Shown piece after piece: positions 28,231 to 38,991 of a DNA stretch of 64,000 nt (positions within the stretch are counted from its first letter, which is position 1; each line of letters opens with the position of its first letter). Position numbers and translations under genes: made by a program. This DNA is from Alphaproteobacteria bacterium. GTDB lineage: Bacteria > Pseudomonadota > Alphaproteobacteria > UBA8366. The DNA lies in assembly GCA_021774335.1 (NCBI GenBank), contig JAJFJD010000001.1, positions 62,001 through 126,000 on the forward strand, in the 5' to 3' direction. Under the pieces are notes generated by a model. It made no database searches. It saw nothing but the letters and a program-made list of their open reading frames with translations, and had not been told where the DNA came from.

Positions 28231-29195
28231 TCGCGCCAAAGCATGGCTCCGTGATGCTCAAGGAAGTCCTGGCGGATCTCAACGCGCAGCCCGATGGAAT
28301 CTACGCCGACGCCACCTACGGCCGCGGCGGATACACCCGCGCACTCCTGGACGCCGTCAAATGTACGGTCTACGCGATCGACCGGGATCAGGAAGCCGTG
28401 GACAGCGCAAAGGCCTTGCTCGCCGCCTATCGCGGCCGCCTCACGGTTCTGCATGGCCGCTTCGGCGACATGCTGGGTTTGCTGCGCGACTGCGGCATTC
28501 AGCACGTCAACGGGATCATGCTCGATCTCGGCGTCTCATCGCCGCAGATCGACCAGCCCGAGCGCGGATTCAGTTTCCGCGCCGACGGGCCGCTGGACAT
28601 GCGGATGGGGTTATCCGGATTGTCCGCTGCCGACGTGGTCAACACGGCGGACGAAGCCGAGCTGATAGATATCATCCGGAACCTCGGCGAAGAGCGCTTC
28701 GCGCGCCGGATTGCCAGGGCCATCGTGGCCGCGCGCAGCGACTCCCCGATCACCCGCACGAACGCGCTGGCGAAGATCGTTCGGGGTGCGGTGCCGCGCG
28801 CGAAGGATGGCCTGGACCCGGCGACGCGCACCTTCATGGCGCTGCGCCTGCATGTGAACGACGAACTCGGCGAGTTGGACCGGGCGCTTGAAGCGGCGGA
28901 ACAGCTCCTCACGACGGGCGGACGACTTGTAGTCGTGTCTTTCCATTCCCTGGAAGACCGCCGCGTAAAACGATTTCTGCAGCAACGAAGCGACGACAGT
29001 GCCGGGACGTCACGGCACGTGCCCCTGCCGGAAACTCGGCCTGCACCGAGTTTCCGGCTTCTTCGCCGCCGCAGCCTGACGCCGACACCGGAAGAAATCG
29101 ACCGTAACCCCCGCGCGCGCTCCGCGCGCCTGCGGGCCGCCGAACGTACTGGCAATCCAGCCTGGCCGCCGAACTCGGAGAGGATCGCAGCATGA
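28227..29195 (+). CDS. rsmH: 16S rRNA m4C1402 methyltransferase RsmH
   Basis: SAM-dependent methyltransferase that modifies the N4 of C1402 in the ribosomal P site. The 322-residue length fits the family (about 310). Landmarks are KHGSVMLKEVL at the N-terminus, YADATYGRGGYTRALL (SAM loop), LDLGVSSPQIDQPERGFSF, and SFHSLEDRRVKRF near the C-terminus. The insert domain between is complete. Start and stop overlap mraZ and ftsL by four bases each. Confidence 0.96.
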   Translation: MIAPKHGSVMLKEVLADLNAQPDGIYADATYGRGGYTRALLDAVKCTVYAIDRDQEAVDSAKALLAAYRGRLTVLHGRFGDMLGLLRDCGIQHVNGIMLDLGVSSPQIDQPERGFSFRADGPLDMRMGLSGLSAADVVNTADEAELIDIIRNLGEERFARRIARAIVAARSDSPITRTNALAKIVRGAVPRAKDGLDPATRTFMALRLHVNDELGELDRALEAAEQLLTTGGRLVVVSFHSLEDRRVKRFLQQRSDDSAGTSRHVPLPETRPAPSFRLLRRRSLTPTPEEIDRNPRARSARLRAAERTGNPAWPPNSERIAA

Positions 29196-29521
29196 GAACC
29201 TATGCAATCGCAGGATGGCTGTTGCTCATCATGGTTGCCGGCTATGCGATGTTCCGCGTCAGTTTCGAGGTGGAATTGCTGGAGGACCGCGTCAGCGAGT
29301 TGAACCAGCAGGCACTGCAGGAGCAGGAAGCGATTCATGTCCTGCGTGCCGAATGGAGCTATTTGAACCGCCCGGAACGCCTGTCGCGCTTGGCCAACGA
29401 CCTGCTGCCGAAGCTGCGACCGCCCGCGCTTAATCAGATCACGACGGTCGACAGAATTCCCACCGGTGATGAGACGGACAATGTCCTTCCCGCCGCCGTG
29501 AAACTGACACAGTCACAATAA
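29192..29521 (+). CDS. ftsL: Cell division protein FtsL
   Basis: A 109-residue bitopic membrane protein. One transmembrane helix (AIAGWLLLIMVAGYAMF, residues 5-21) is followed by a periplasmic coiled coil (ELLEDRVSELNQQALQEQEAI) and the motif RAEWSYLNRPERLSRLA, typical of alphaproteobacterial FtsL. It acts with FtsQ and FtsB as the divisome subcomplex that activates FtsW-FtsI. It overlaps rsmH by four bases and lies directly before ftsI. No ftsB gene is in the window. Confidence 0.9.
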   Translation: MRTYAIAGWLLLIMVAGYAMFRVSFEVELLEDRVSELNQQALQEQEAIHVLRAEWSYLNRPERLSRLANDLLPKLRPPALNQITTVDRIPTGDETDNVLPAAVKLTQSQ

Positions 29522-29558
29522 TAAATAACGCGTTTGGCAACGCCGAAGGATCAGAACG

Positions 29559-31331
29559 ATGATCGGCAAGATAAGACAACAATTGACCTTTGGGACCCGT
29601 AAACCGCTCCGCGCGCCGGGGCGGCGGCTGCCCTGCGTGCCGTCCAAGAAGCTCATCGCCGACGGACCAGTGCGCGAAGCCATCGAAACCGGCCGCACGC
29701 GCCTTTTCATCACCGGCTCGGTGCTGATGCTCGCCTTCGGGTGCATCGGGTTGCGGCTGGTCGATCTTACCGTTGTCCGCTCGGCCCAGGAACCGCGCGT
29801 CGGGCGCATTGCCCAATCCGAAAAAATCGAGACCGAGCGGGCCAACGTCATCGACCGCAACGGCACAATCCTTGCCACCGGCCTGCCGACCGCCTCGCTG
29901 ATCGCGGATCCCAAGCTGGTGATCGACCCCGACGAAGCCGCACAACTCGTTGCGTCGGTGCTGCCGAATACAAATGCGTCAGAGATTGCCAAGAAGCTCC
30001 GCATGGACCGCAGGTTTGTAAAGCTACGGCGGAAACTAACGCCGGGCCAGCAATGGAGCATCCATCGCCTCGGTATTCCCGGGCTAACCTTCCAACGCGA
30101 AGAAACCCGTAGTTTTCCGCACGGCCGCCTGTTCTCGCATGTCCTCGGCTTCACCGATGTCGACAATCATGGTCTGACCGGCTTGGAGAAAACCTTCGAC
30201 AACCGCTTGCGCACCGAACGGGAAGCGCTGCAGTTGACCCTGGACGTGCGGCTTCAGCACATCATGCACACCGCCCTGTCCAGCGCGATCAACGAATACA
30301 AGGCGATCGGCGGCGCGGGCGTTATTCTGGATATCCGTACCGGCGAAGTGCTATCGCTTGTGTCGCTGCCCGATTTCGAGCCGTACCAGGCCGGCGAAGC
30401 CAGCGAAGACCAGCGCCGGAACCGCGCGAGCCTTGGCGTCTACGAATTGGGTTCGGCCTTCAAGATCTTCACCACCGCCATGGCGCTGGACGCTGGCGTG
30501 GTGACCATGAAGGGTGGCTACGACGCGACCAAGCCGATCAAGATTTCGCGCTTCACTATCCGCGACTTCCATGCCAAGAAACGCTGGCTGTCCGTGCCTG
30601 AAATCTTCATGTATTCGTCCAACATCGGCGCTGCGAAAATGGCGATCGACGTCGGCACCGAAACACAACGGGACTATCTCGGCAAACTCGGCCTGCTGAA
30701 ACCGTCGCCCATCGAACTGCCCGAAGTCGGCAGCCCGCTGCTTCCCGCTCGGTGGCAGACGATCAGCACGATGACGGTCGCCTTCGGCCACGGCATCGCG
30801 GTCAGCCCGCTACAGCTCGCCTCTGCCGTGTCGGCAGTCCTGAATGAGGGTGTGTACTATCCGCCGACCCTGGTGAAGCGGGCAGCCGGCGCACCGAAAC
30901 CGATGGGACAACGTGTTGTTTCCAAACGGACATCGCACGAGATGCGCCGCCTGCTGCGGCTCGTCGTCGAGCGTGGAACCGGCCGGCGCGCCGCTGCGAA
31001 GGGCTTTCTTGTCGGTGGCAAGACCGGCAGCGCCGAGAAACAAGTCAACGGCCGCTACAAGCGGAAGTCGCTGATTTCATCCTTCGTCGGTGCATTCCCG
31101 ATGAATGACCCGAAGTACCTCGTGCTCGCCGTCCTGGACGAACCGAAGGGCACGAAGGCCACCTTCGGCAACGCGACCGGCGGCTGGGTTGCCGCACCGG
31201 TCGTGCGTCAGGTGGTGGAACGAATGGGCCCGATCGTCGGCCTGGCGCCGGTCGATGAATCGTCGCCGGAATTGCAGGAATTGCTCACCGTCAACTTGCC
31301 AAACGAGGGTCCCAAGCTTGCGTCTTTTTAG
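29559..31331 (+). CDS. ftsI: Septal peptidoglycan transpeptidase FtsI (PBP3)
   Basis: Class B penicillin-binding protein, 590 residues, making septal cross-links. A cytoplasmic basic N-terminus precedes one membrane helix (LFITGSVLMLAFGCIGLRL, about 49-67), then the pedestal domain (ERANVIDRNGTILAT) and the transpeptidase. Catalytic motifs are complete: SxxK as YELGSAFK, SxN as YSSN, and KTG as GGKTGSAEK. The SxxK context YELGS is common in Alphaproteobacteria in place of YEPGS. ATG at 29559 has AAGGA upstream. The 3' end overlaps the probable murE start. Confidence 0.96.
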   Translation: MIGKIRQQLTFGTRKPLRAPGRRLPCVPSKKLIADGPVREAIETGRTRLFITGSVLMLAFGCIGLRLVDLTVVRSAQEPRVGRIAQSEKIETERANVIDRNGTILATGLPTASLIADPKLVIDPDEAAQLVASVLPNTNASEIAKKLRMDRRFVKLRRKLTPGQQWSIHRLGIPGLTFQREETRSFPHGRLFSHVLGFTDVDNHGLTGLEKTFDNRLRTEREALQLTLDVRLQHIMHTALSSAINEYKAIGGAGVILDIRTGEVLSLVSLPDFEPYQAGEASEDQRRNRASLGVYELGSAFKIFTTAMALDAGVVTMKGGYDATKPIKISRFTIRDFHAKKRWLSVPEIFMYSSNIGAAKMAIDVGTETQRDYLGKLGLLKPSPIELPEVGSPLLPARWQTISTMTVAFGHGIAVSPLQLASAVSAVLNEGVYYPPTLVKRAAGAPKPMGQRVVSKRTSHEMRRLLRLVVERGTGRRAAAKGFLVGGKTGSAEKQVNGRYKRKSLISSFVGAFPMNDPKYLVLAVLDEPKGTKATFGNATGGWVAAPVVRQVVERMGPIVGLAPVDESSPELQELLTVNLPNEGPKLASF

Positions 31332-32778
31332 CCTTCTTGGAAACAACGGCAAACCTGGCCGCCTCCCCGACTCCGATGTCGAAATCACGGGGTTGAGCGC
31401 GGACAGCCGGAAGATTCGGCCCGGATTCTTGTTTGCCGCGATTCCAGGAACGCAACAGGACGGACGGGACTATATCGACGACGCCATCGACGCCGGTGCG
31501 AAAGCCGTCCTTGGCCCGCCTAACCTGCGGCAGGACACGCGCGCGACCGACGTGGCGGTCATCACCGATTCCAACCCCCGCCGCCAGCTTGCACATATGG
31601 CCGCGCGCTTTTACAGCGCACAGCCCCGCACAATTGCGGCGATAACGGGCACGAATGGCAAGACCTCGGTCGCGAATTTCACCCAACAATTCTGGACCCG
31701 GCTCGGCCATCCGGCCGCGAGTCTCGGCACGCTCGGCGTGCGCGGCCCCAATCTGAAGGGCGGCCCGAGCCTGACCACGCCTGACCCGGTCGAACTGCAC
31801 CGCACGCTCTCCAGCCTCCGGCAACAGGGCGTCAACCATCTCGCCCTCGAAGCGTCGAGCCATGGCCTCGAGCAATACCGTCTCGACGGCGTCCAGGTGA
31901 CCGCTGCGGCCTTCACCAATCTGACACGCGACCACCTCGACTATCACGGCACGATGGACAAATACCGGGCCGCGAAACGCCGGCTGTTTATCGAACTGCT
32001 GCGCGATGACGGCGTCGCCGTCCTGAACGCGGAAAGCCCGGAATACGAAGGCTTGCGCGGAATCGCCGAAGACCGTCGGCAGCGCATCATCAGTTATGGC
32101 CTGCACACCGGAAATCTGTGCTGCCTCGACGCAAAACCATCCGCCGAAGGATGGGACCTGCAAATCCGCGCCTTCGACAACACGCTATCGACCAAGTTTC
32201 CGCTGCCCGGCGATTTTCAGGTCAGCAACATGCTTTGCGCCGCCGCGCTGATCGCAGCCTGCGGCGACGACGTCAACGCAGCTCTCCAGCATGTCGCGAC
32301 GCTCGATGGCGTGCCAGGCCGGCTGGAATTGGCCGCGCAGTTGGACAACGGCGTATCGGTCTATGTGGATTACGCGCACACGCCCGATGCCTTGGATGTC
32401 GTTCTGAAAACGCTGCGCCCCCACGTGCAGAACAAACTCGCCGTGGTGTTTGGCTGCGGCGGCGACCGCGATGCCGGCAAACGGCCGGAGATGGCGCGCA
32501 TCGCTGCGCAACGTGCGGACACCGTCTTTGTGACCGACGACAACCCGCGGACCGAAGACGCGCAACACATTCGCCGCGAGGTCCTCGCCGGATGCCCCGA
32601 CGCGACGGAGATCGGCGACCGGCACGCCGCCATCGCGGCCGCGATGTCGGACCTGTCGTCCGGCGACGTCTTGTTGGTCGCCGGCAAGGGCCACGAAGAA
32701 GGTCAGATCGTCGGCGACGAAGTCCTCCCCTTCCATGACGCTACGGTTATCCGCGAACTCGCCGGGAAAACCGCATGA
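31318..32778 (+). CDS. murE: UDP-MurNAc-L-Ala-D-Glu:meso-DAP ligase MurE
   Basis: Adds the third stem residue to the peptidoglycan precursor. The ORF track begins at 31105, inside ftsI. The TTG at 31318 (read MRLFSLLGNNGK) has GAGGG eight bases upstream, overlaps the ftsI end by 14 bases and gives 486 residues, near the E. coli length of 495. The ATP loop is AITGTNGKTSV, the carbamylated-lysine region is in the central domain, and DDNPRTED carries the DNPR motif that selects meso-diaminopimelate. The wall is therefore the usual Gram-negative type. Confidence 0.94.
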   Translation: MRLFSLLGNNGKPGRLPDSDVEITGLSADSRKIRPGFLFAAIPGTQQDGRDYIDDAIDAGAKAVLGPPNLRQDTRATDVAVITDSNPRRQLAHMAARFYSAQPRTIAAITGTNGKTSVANFTQQFWTRLGHPAASLGTLGVRGPNLKGGPSLTTPDPVELHRTLSSLRQQGVNHLALEASSHGLEQYRLDGVQVTAAAFTNLTRDHLDYHGTMDKYRAAKRRLFIELLRDDGVAVLNAESPEYEGLRGIAEDRRQRIISYGLHTGNLCCLDAKPSAEGWDLQIRAFDNTLSTKFPLPGDFQVSNMLCAAALIAACGDDVNAALQHVATLDGVPGRLELAAQLDNGVSVYVDYAHTPDALDVVLKTLRPHVQNKLAVVFGCGGDRDAGKRPEMARIAAQRADTVFVTDDNPRTEDAQHIRREVLAGCPDATEIGDRHAAIAAAMSDLSSGDVLLVAGKGHEEGQIVGDEVLPFHDATVIRELAGKTA

Positions 32779-34199
32779 CCGCGCTTTGGACCCATACGGA
32801 AGCTGCGGCGGCGACCGGCGGCGTCGCACCGACGCCTTGGACCGCCAACGGTGTTTCCATCGACAGCCGGAGCTTGCGGCACGGCGATCTGTTCATTGCC
32901 ATCCGGGGCGACAACAGCGACGGCCATGCCCATGTCGCCGATGCCCTGAGCAAGGGCGCCGCCGCCGCAATGGTGAACGAATCCTGGGCGACGCAATCAG
33001 AGGCCAGTCCCGTGCTGGCGGTCGAAGATACGGACCGCGGCATGCGCGACCTGGCGCGCGCCGCCCGCGACCGCGCACCGGCCCGCATCATCGGCGTCAC
33101 CGGCAGCGTCGGCAAAACCGGCACCAAAGAGATGTTGGCGTTGGCGCTCGGCGAACAAGGCGAGACCGCGGCGACCCAAGGTAACCTGAATAATCACTGG
33201 GGCTTACCGCTCAGTCTCGCGCGGATGGCGCGAACCACTGAATTTGGCATCTACGAACTCGGCATGAACCATGCCGGCGAGATCGCACCGTTGTCGGAAA
33301 TTCTCCGCCCGGACGTCGCGCTGATCACGACCGTGGAATCGGTTCATCTGGAATTCTTCGACTCCGAAGAAGGCATCGCGGACGCCAAGGCAGAAATCTT
33401 TACCGGTTTGCGCGATGGCGGCGGCGCCGTCCTGAATCGCGACAACCGTCACTTCGACCGCTTGCGCCGCAGCGCGGAAGCCGCCGGCGTCACGCGCCTT
33501 TGCTCCTTCGGCGGGCATCCGGATGCAACACTGCGCCTGACGAAGGCCGAGCCAGGCCCGCACGGCAGCAACGTAACCGCCGAATTCGGCGGTCGGACGC
33601 TGAACTATGTCGTCGGCGCGCCCGGCCATCATTGGGTAATGAACAGCCTTGCCGTCCTCGGCGCCGTACACATGATCGGCGCGGACATGGACCGCGCGGC
33701 GGTATCCCTCGCCGGCATCAGGCCGATGAAGGGACGCGGCGAACAACGCTCCATCACCCTGACGGACGGCAGTTTCGTCCTGATCGACGAGAGCTACAAC
33801 GCCAGCCCAGCCTCGATGCGGGCTGCCTTCGATGTATTGGGGGCTACCAGTCCGTCCGGCGATGGACGTCGGATCGCGGTGCTCGGTGACATGCTTGAAA
33901 TAGGTGAGTCGGCGCCTGACGCGCATGCAGCGCTCGCGCCCGACGTGCTGCGCAACCGTGTCGATATCGTCATCGCCGCCGGGGACAACATGGCGCATCT
34001 CGTCGCCGCACTATCGGGTCGCGCCGTCACGGCACACGGCCCCGACAGCGCCGCTATCCATGACCGGGTGCTGGATACGGTCCGCGCCGGGGATGTCGTC
34101 ATGATTAAAGGATCGCTGGGCAGCCGGATGATTCCAATCGCGGACGCTTTGCGTGCGCTCGACCGCGAAGACGGTCACAGCGCCGCCGGGGAGGCTTGA
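32775..34199 (+). CDS. murF: UDP-MurNAc-tripeptide:D-Ala-D-Ala ligase MurF
   Basis: Cytoplasmic Mur ligase, 474 residues, that completes the UDP-MurNAc pentapeptide. The N-terminal domain has [16 protein letters not shown], the ATP loop is [14 protein letters not shown], and the later [16 protein letters not shown] and [11 protein letters not shown] segments are diagnostic for MurF. SVGKTG in place of the more common SNGKTT is usual for alphaproteobacterial MurF. It overlaps murE by four bases (ATGA). Confidence 0.96.
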   Translation: MTALWTHTEAAAATGGVAPTPWTANGVSIDSRSLRHGDLFIAIRGDNSDGHAHVADALSKGAAAAMVNESWATQSEASPVLAVEDTDRGMRDLARAARDRAPARIIGVTGSVGKTGTKEMLALALGEQGETAATQGNLNNHWGLPLSLARMARTTEFGIYELGMNHAGEIAPLSEILRPDVALITTVESVHLEFFDSEEGIADAKAEIFTGLRDGGGAVLNRDNRHFDRLRRSAEAAGVTRLCSFGGHPDATLRLTKAEPGPHGSNVTAEFGGRTLNYVVGAPGHHWVMNSLAVLGAVHMIGADMDRAAVSLAGIRPMKGRGEQRSITLTDGSFVLIDESYNASPASMRAAFDVLGATSPSGDGRRIAVLGDMLEIGESAPDAHAALAPDVLRNRVDIVIAAGDNMAHLVAALSGRAVTAHGPDSAAIHDRVLDTVRAGDVVMIKGSLGSRMIPIADALRALDREDGHSAAGEA

Positions 34200-34207
34200 T
34201 ATCCGCC

Positions 34208-35293
34208 ATGCTCTATAATCTTCTTTCGCCTTTCGCCGATCAGTTCCTCGCTTTCAACCTGTTTCGGTACATCACGTTCCGGACCGGCGGCGCGATCATT
34301 ACGGCGTTGATTCTCAGTTTCCTGCTGGGCCCGATGGTCATTAAGTGGCTGCGCGCAACGCAGAACGGCGCCTCCAATATCCGTGAGGACGTTCCGGAAG
34401 GTCATCTCGCCAAAGCCGGCACCCCGACCATGGGCGGATTTTTGATCCTACTGGCGATCGTACTCAGCACCATCCTGTGGGCCGACATCAGCAACGGTTA
34501 CGTTTGGATCGTCATGATGGTCACCGTGGGTTTCGGCGCGGTCGGTTTCGCAGACGACTATCTGAAGCTTTCGAAACGCGATTCGAAGGGCCTGCCCGGC
34601 AGAATCAAACTTGTGTTGCAGGTTGGTATCGCCGTCGGCGCGACCGTCTGGGTCCTGATGCTGACGCGCGAACCCCTGGCGGCGAGCATGTCGGTGCCGT
34701 TCTTCAAAAATATCCTGATCGATCTCGGTTGGTTCTTCATTCCATTCGCGGCCTTCGTCATGGTAGGCGCCTCGAACGCGGTCAACCTGACCGATGGCTT
34801 GGACGGGCTAGCCATCGTGCCGGTCATGATCGCCGCCGCCTGCTTTGGGTTCATTGCCTATCTCGTCGGCAATTCGATCTATTCCGAGTATTTGCAGCTC
34901 CACTATGTGGCCGGAACGGGCGAGTTGGCCGTGTTCTGTGGCGCGATGGTCGGCGCGAGCCTCGGCTTCCTGTGGTTCAACGCACCACCTGCCATGGTCT
35001 TCATGGGCGACACCGGGTCGCTGTCGGTCGGCGGCGCGCTCGGCGCGATCAGCGTCGTCACCAAACATGAGCTGGTGCTCGCGATCATCGGCGGCTTATT
35101 CGTATTGGAAACCGTTTCGGTGATCGTCCAGGTCGCCTCCTTCAAATTGACGGGCAAGCGCGTTTTCGCGATGGCCCCGCTGCACCATCACTTCGAAAAG
35201 AAGGGATGGGCCGAATCCACGATCGTCATCCGGTTCTGGATCATCGCCTCGATTTTGGCGCTGGTCGGACTAGCAACCCTGAAACTGCGGTAG
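34208..35293 (+). CDS. mraY: Phospho-MurNAc-pentapeptide transferase MraY
   Basis: Polytopic inner-membrane enzyme that moves phospho-MurNAc-pentapeptide onto undecaprenyl phosphate, giving lipid I. I start at the ATG at 34208 ([21 protein letters not shown], the conserved N-terminus, 361 residues versus 360 in E. coli) and not at the TTG at 34196 of the ORF track. Catalytic Asp pair in [12 protein letters not shown], substrate loop [11 protein letters not shown], and the HHHFEKKGW signature (in [12 protein letters not shown]) are present. About ten membrane segments are visible. Confidence 0.96.
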   Translation: MLYNLLSPFADQFLAFNLFRYITFRTGGAIITALILSFLLGPMVIKWLRATQNGASNIREDVPEGHLAKAGTPTMGGFLILLAIVLSTILWADISNGYVWIVMMVTVGFGAVGFADDYLKLSKRDSKGLPGRIKLVLQVGIAVGATVWVLMLTREPLAASMSVPFFKNILIDLGWFFIPFAAFVMVGASNAVNLTDGLDGLAIVPVMIAAACFGFIAYLVGNSIYSEYLQLHYVAGTGELAVFCGAMVGASLGFLWFNAPPAMVFMGDTGSLSVGGALGAISVVTKHELVLAIIGGLFVLETVSVIVQVASFKLTGKRVFAMAPLHHHFEKKGWAESTIVIRFWIIASILALVGLATLKLR

Positions 35294-35309
35294 AGCGAGA
35301 CAATCTCTA

Positions 35310-36722
35310 GTGATCGACCTGTCGACATATCGTGGTCAGACCTTCGCCGTAATGGGCCTCGGGGCATCCGGCCTGGTTGCCGCCCGTGCGCTTCAGCGCG
35401 GCGGTGCAATCGTGCGCGCCTGGGACGACCAAAAGTCGAGCCGCGCCGCCGCGGCGGATGACGGGATTCCGATCGCCGATCTTGCCAGGGACCCATGGGA
35501 TGGCGTCGACGCGCTTGTTCTGAGCCCGGGTATTCCGCACACCTACCCCGCCCCACATCCGGTCGCCGCGCGCGCCAAAGAGCATGGCTGCGCAATCATC
35601 GGCGACATCGAACTGCTCGCGAAGGCACAGCCGGACGCACGCTACGTCGGCATTACCGGAACAAATGGAAAATCTACGACCACCGCGCTTATTGGCCACA
35701 TCCTGAATCACGCCGGCCGGACCATTGATATCGGCGGCAATCTCGGCATGCCGGCGCTCGACCTCACGCCCATGGACGAGGACGGCATCTACGTTCTCGA
35801 GATGTCGTCCTACCAACTCGAGCTGACATCCCCGATCCCCTTCGACATCGCGGTAATGTTGAACGTCACCGCGGACCATCTGGACCGGCATGGCGGCATG
35901 AACGGTTACGTCGCCGCGAAGAAACGAATTTTCGATGGCCAGAACACAGGCCATGCGGCGGTCGTCGGGATCGATGACGAGATATGCCAATCCATCGCAG
36001 ACGCCCTGCGCGGAGACGAAACGCGGCGCGTCATTCCCATCTCCGGCGATCATCGCGTCTCCGGCGGCGTCTATGCGATCGACCGTTTTCTGTACGACGA
36101 CATGGACGGTGACAATGTCCCGGTGTTGAGCCTGGACGACGTTCCCACGATGCCCGGCACCCACAACGCGCAGAATGCCAGCGCGGCCTATGCCGTGGCC
36201 CGCGTGCTGGATGTCGACCCGTCCGTTATCGTGGAGGCCATTCGCAGTTATCCGGGCTTGGCCCACCGCCAACAACTCGCCGCGGAAATCGACGGCATTC
36301 GCTACGTCAACGACAGCAAGGCGACGAATGCCGAGGCCGCAGCCCGGGCGCTCTCCTCTTATGAGCATATTTATTGGATCGCCGGTGGCTTGGCGAAGGA
36401 AGGCGGCCTCGACGCCGCCGCATCGTATTTCCCGCGCATTCGCCATGCCTTCCTGATCGGCGAAGCGGCGGATGATTTCGGCCGCTCGCTCGAGGGACAG
36501 GTCGCAACGACACAGTGCGGCGACTTGGACTCGGCCGTCCGAGCCGCGCATGCGATGGCGCAACGGGACGGCAATCCCGATGCGGTAGTGCTGCTGTCTC
36601 CCGCCTGTGCGTCTTTCGATCAATTCCCGAATTTCGAGGAACGGGGCCGCAGCTTCTGCCGCGCCGTCGCCGCGCTGCCCGGTGGCGCCCGCACCATCCG
36701 CTATGACGGAGGTGCCGCATGA
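35310..36722 (+). CDS. murD: UDP-MurNAc-L-Ala:D-Glu ligase MurD
   Basis: Mur ligase of 470 residues that adds D-glutamate. The start is a GTG at 35310 (MIDLSTYRGQTFAVMGLGASG). The N-terminal Rossmann-like domain holds the UDP site, the ATP loop is GITGTNGKSTTTALIGH, and the C-terminal part has YVNDSKATNAEAA and AGG. Spacing to mraY is 16 bases, and the stop overlaps ftsW by four. No strong ribosome site is seen before the GTG, so translation may be modest or coupled. Confidence 0.95.
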   Translation: MIDLSTYRGQTFAVMGLGASGLVAARALQRGGAIVRAWDDQKSSRAAAADDGIPIADLARDPWDGVDALVLSPGIPHTYPAPHPVAARAKEHGCAIIGDIELLAKAQPDARYVGITGTNGKSTTTALIGHILNHAGRTIDIGGNLGMPALDLTPMDEDGIYVLEMSSYQLELTSPIPFDIAVMLNVTADHLDRHGGMNGYVAAKKRIFDGQNTGHAAVVGIDDEICQSIADALRGDETRRVIPISGDHRVSGGVYAIDRFLYDDMDGDNVPVLSLDDVPTMPGTHNAQNASAAYAVARVLDVDPSVIVEAIRSYPGLAHRQQLAAEIDGIRYVNDSKATNAEAAARALSSYEHIYWIAGGLAKEGGLDAAASYFPRIRHAFLIGEAADDFGRSLEGQVATTQCGDLDSAVRAAHAMAQRDGNPDAVVLLSPACASFDQFPNFEERGRSFCRAVAALPGGARTIRYDGGAA

Positions 36723-37840
36723 TGGTCCCTCTGACACGGACCGATACGTCCGTCCTCGGGCGTTGGTGGTGGACCGTCGACCGGTGGTCCCTCTTCCTGC
36801 TCTGCGCCCTGACCGGCATCGGGTTGGTTCTAACGGGTGCCGCAAGTCCGGCCGTCGCCGAACGCCTCAACCTGCCGCCGACGCATTTCCTGCTGCGGCA
36901 AGCGCTCTTCGTGGTTCCGGCGATGGGCGTTCTGTTCCTGGTTTCGATGCTCAACGCCCGTCAGGTACGGCGGTTGGCGGTCATGGTCTTTCTGGCCTCG
37001 ATCTGCCTGTTGTTGCTGACGCTGGCGGTCGGCACCGAAATCAAGGGCGCGCGCCGGTGGATCACCTTGGGTGGCCTGTCGCTGCAGGTTTCCGAATTCG
37101 TCAAGCCCGCCTTCGCCGTCACAGCGGCCTGGATGTTCGCGGCCCGGCGGCTCGGCGAGGACATTCCCGGCAACGCAATCTCCGCGGGTTTGCTGTTCGT
37201 GGTCGTTGGCTTGTTGTTGGCCCAACCGGATGTGGGCCAGACGGTCGTCGTAACCATCGTCTGGTTCAGTCAGTTTTTTCTGGCGGGCCTGCCCATGGTC
37301 TTGGTCGCCCTCTTGCTGATCCTCGGACTCGGCGGGTTGGTGACAGCCTATTTTGTGTTTCCGCATGTCGCCAGCCGCGTCGACCGCTTCTTCAATCCGC
37401 AGGCCGGCGACAGCTACCAGATCGACCGCGCGCTCGAAGCCTTCAAGAATGGCGGTCTGTTCGGCACCGGGCCAGGTTTGGGTACGGCCAAGTCGAGCCT
37501 GCCGGACGCCCACGCGGACTTTGTCTTTGCCGTCGCCGGCGAAGAGTTTGGACTCATCGCTTGTCTGCTGCTCGTGTTGCTGTTCGCCGCCATCGTGTTG
37601 CGCGGATTCAGTCGTGTGCTGCAAGACAACGATTTGTTCATCGTCCTGGCGACGACAGGTCTGCTGGTGCAGTTCTCGCTGCAGGCCCTGATCAATATGG
37701 CATCCTCGGTCAATCTGATGCCGCCCAAGGGTATGACCTTGCCGTTCATTTCCTATGGCGGATCATCGATCCTCGCGATCGCTTTCGGTATGGGGATGAT
37801 GCTCGCGTTGACGCGCCGACGGCCGGGGGATTCCCGATGA
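36719..37840 (+). CDS. ftsW: Septal peptidoglycan glycosyltransferase FtsW
   Basis: SEDS-family glycan polymerase of 373 residues with about ten membrane helices, partner of FtsI. Diagnostic stretches are GARRWITLGGLSLQVSEFVKP, the large loop HADFVFAVAGEEFGL containing the catalytic-Asp region, and PPKGMTLPFISYGGSS near the end. It is complete. It overlaps murD upstream and murG downstream by four bases each. Confidence 0.96.
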   Translation: MMVPLTRTDTSVLGRWWWTVDRWSLFLLCALTGIGLVLTGAASPAVAERLNLPPTHFLLRQALFVVPAMGVLFLVSMLNARQVRRLAVMVFLASICLLLLTLAVGTEIKGARRWITLGGLSLQVSEFVKPAFAVTAAWMFAARRLGEDIPGNAISAGLLFVVVGLLLAQPDVGQTVVVTIVWFSQFFLAGLPMVLVALLLILGLGGLVTAYFVFPHVASRVDRFFNPQAGDSYQIDRALEAFKNGGLFGTGPGLGTAKSSLPDAHADFVFAVAGEEFGLIACLLLVLLFAAIVLRGFSRVLQDNDLFIVLATTGLLVQFSLQALINMASSVNLMPPKGMTLPFISYGGSSILAIAFGMGMMLALTRRRPGDSR

Positions 37841-38991
37841 ACGCGCCCAACCAACCCATTGTACTCGCCGCCGGCGGCACCGGCGGCCATGTCTTTCCGG
37901 CCCAGTCATTGGCGGGTGCGCTCGCCGACCGCGGCATTCGGATCGCCTTGATCACCGACCGGCGGGCAAACGCGCTGGACGGCGCACTGGCGACGGCGGA
38001 CACCTATCGTATCCGGGCCGGTGGTCTGAGCGGCCGCGGGCCGTTGCAACGACTGGTCGCTTTGGCCGATCTCGGCATTGGCTTCCTGCAGGCGCGCCGA
38101 ATTCTGAAATCCATCGACCCCATGGCCGTCGTCGGATTCGGCAGTTACGCCTCCGCACCGACCATGGCCGCCGCCGTGGGCCTCGGTTGCCGTACAGTCA
38201 TTCACGAACAGAACGCAATCCTCGGACGCGCCAACCGCCTGTTCGCATCGCGGGTCACGAATATTGCAACCGCCTTCCGCTCCGTCGCAAACCTCCGGGA
38301 CGAAGATCGACCCAAGACCGTCTGGACCGGCAACCCGGTACGATCCGAAGTCATCGGCATCGCCGGAGAACCGTACCCGGCTATTGAAGACGATGGGCCG
38401 ATCAATCTACTGGTCTTCGGCGGCAGCCTGGGCGCGACGGTTTTCAGCAAGGTCGTACCGGAGGCGTTGACCAGCCTTTCCGATACCGTTCAAAAACGCC
38501 TTCGGCTGACGCAACAATGCCGAGCCGAAGACCTGGATGCTGTGCGCAAAATCTACGACGACGCCGGCCTGCAGGCGGAACTGGCGCCTTTCTTCTCCGA
38601 CATGCCGAACAAATTGGCGACGGCGCATCTCGTGATTTGCCGCGCCGGCGCGTCCACGATCGCTGAACTTGCCGCAGCAGGCCGACCCGCCATCCTAGTG
38701 CCCTATCCGCATGCGACGGACGACCACCAGACCCGGAACGCAGAATGCCTGTGCGACGCCGGCGGCGGTTGGATGATTCCGCAGGAAGCCTTTACCGCCG
38801 ACAGCCTGGCCGCACGGCTTACCACGCTGCTGTCCAACACCAAGAGCCTTCGGACGACCGCGCTCTGCGCCGGACAGATCGGCATGCGAAACGCAACGGA
38901 CAACCTGACGGATCTGGTCCTGTCCGCCGCGGGATATTCAGACAACGGCGACACGATCACCGGAACGCATTCAAGGGAGGCCGCGGAATGA
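37837..38991 (+). CDS. murG: UDP-GlcNAc transferase MurG
   Basis: GT28 glycosyltransferase converting lipid I to lipid II on the cytoplasmic face of the membrane. The ORF track fuses it to a meaningless frame running through ftsW; the ATG at 37837 overlaps the ftsW stop and gives 384 residues. It begins [16 protein letters not shown], the acceptor loop, and later has [29 protein letters not shown] and a complete C-terminus. The stop overlaps murC as ATGA. Confidence 0.96.
   Translation: MNAPNQPIVLAAGGTGGHVFPAQSLAGALADRGIRIALITDRRANALDGALATADTYRIRAGGLSGRGPLQRLVALADLGIGFLQARRILKSIDPMAVVGFGSYASAPTMAAAVGLGCRTVIHEQNAILGRANRLFASRVTNIATAFRSVANLRDEDRPKTVWTGNPVRSEVIGIAGEPYPAIEDDGPINLLVFGGSLGATVFSKVVPEALTSLSDTVQKRLRLTQQCRAEDLDAVRKIYDDAGLQAELAPFFSDMPNKLATAHLVICRAGASTIAELAAAGRPAILVPYPHATDDHQTRNAECLCDAGGGWMIPQEAFTADSLAARLTTLLSNTKSLRTTALCAGQIGMRNATDNLTDLVLSAAGYSDNGDTITGTHSREAAE

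Noticed and set aside
30430-30475. FtsI SxxK context YELGSAFK differs from the textbook YEPGSTFK
   Set aside because: Common among alphaproteobacterial FtsI and keeps Ser and Lys; not a defect.
35307-36845. 512-residue minus-strand ORF antisense to murD
   Set aside because: Complement of a strongly supported gene with no recognisable motifs.
36607-37836. 410-codon extension upstream of murG
   Set aside because: Runs out of frame through ftsW; murG has a conserved ATG start at 37837 coupled to the ftsW stop.
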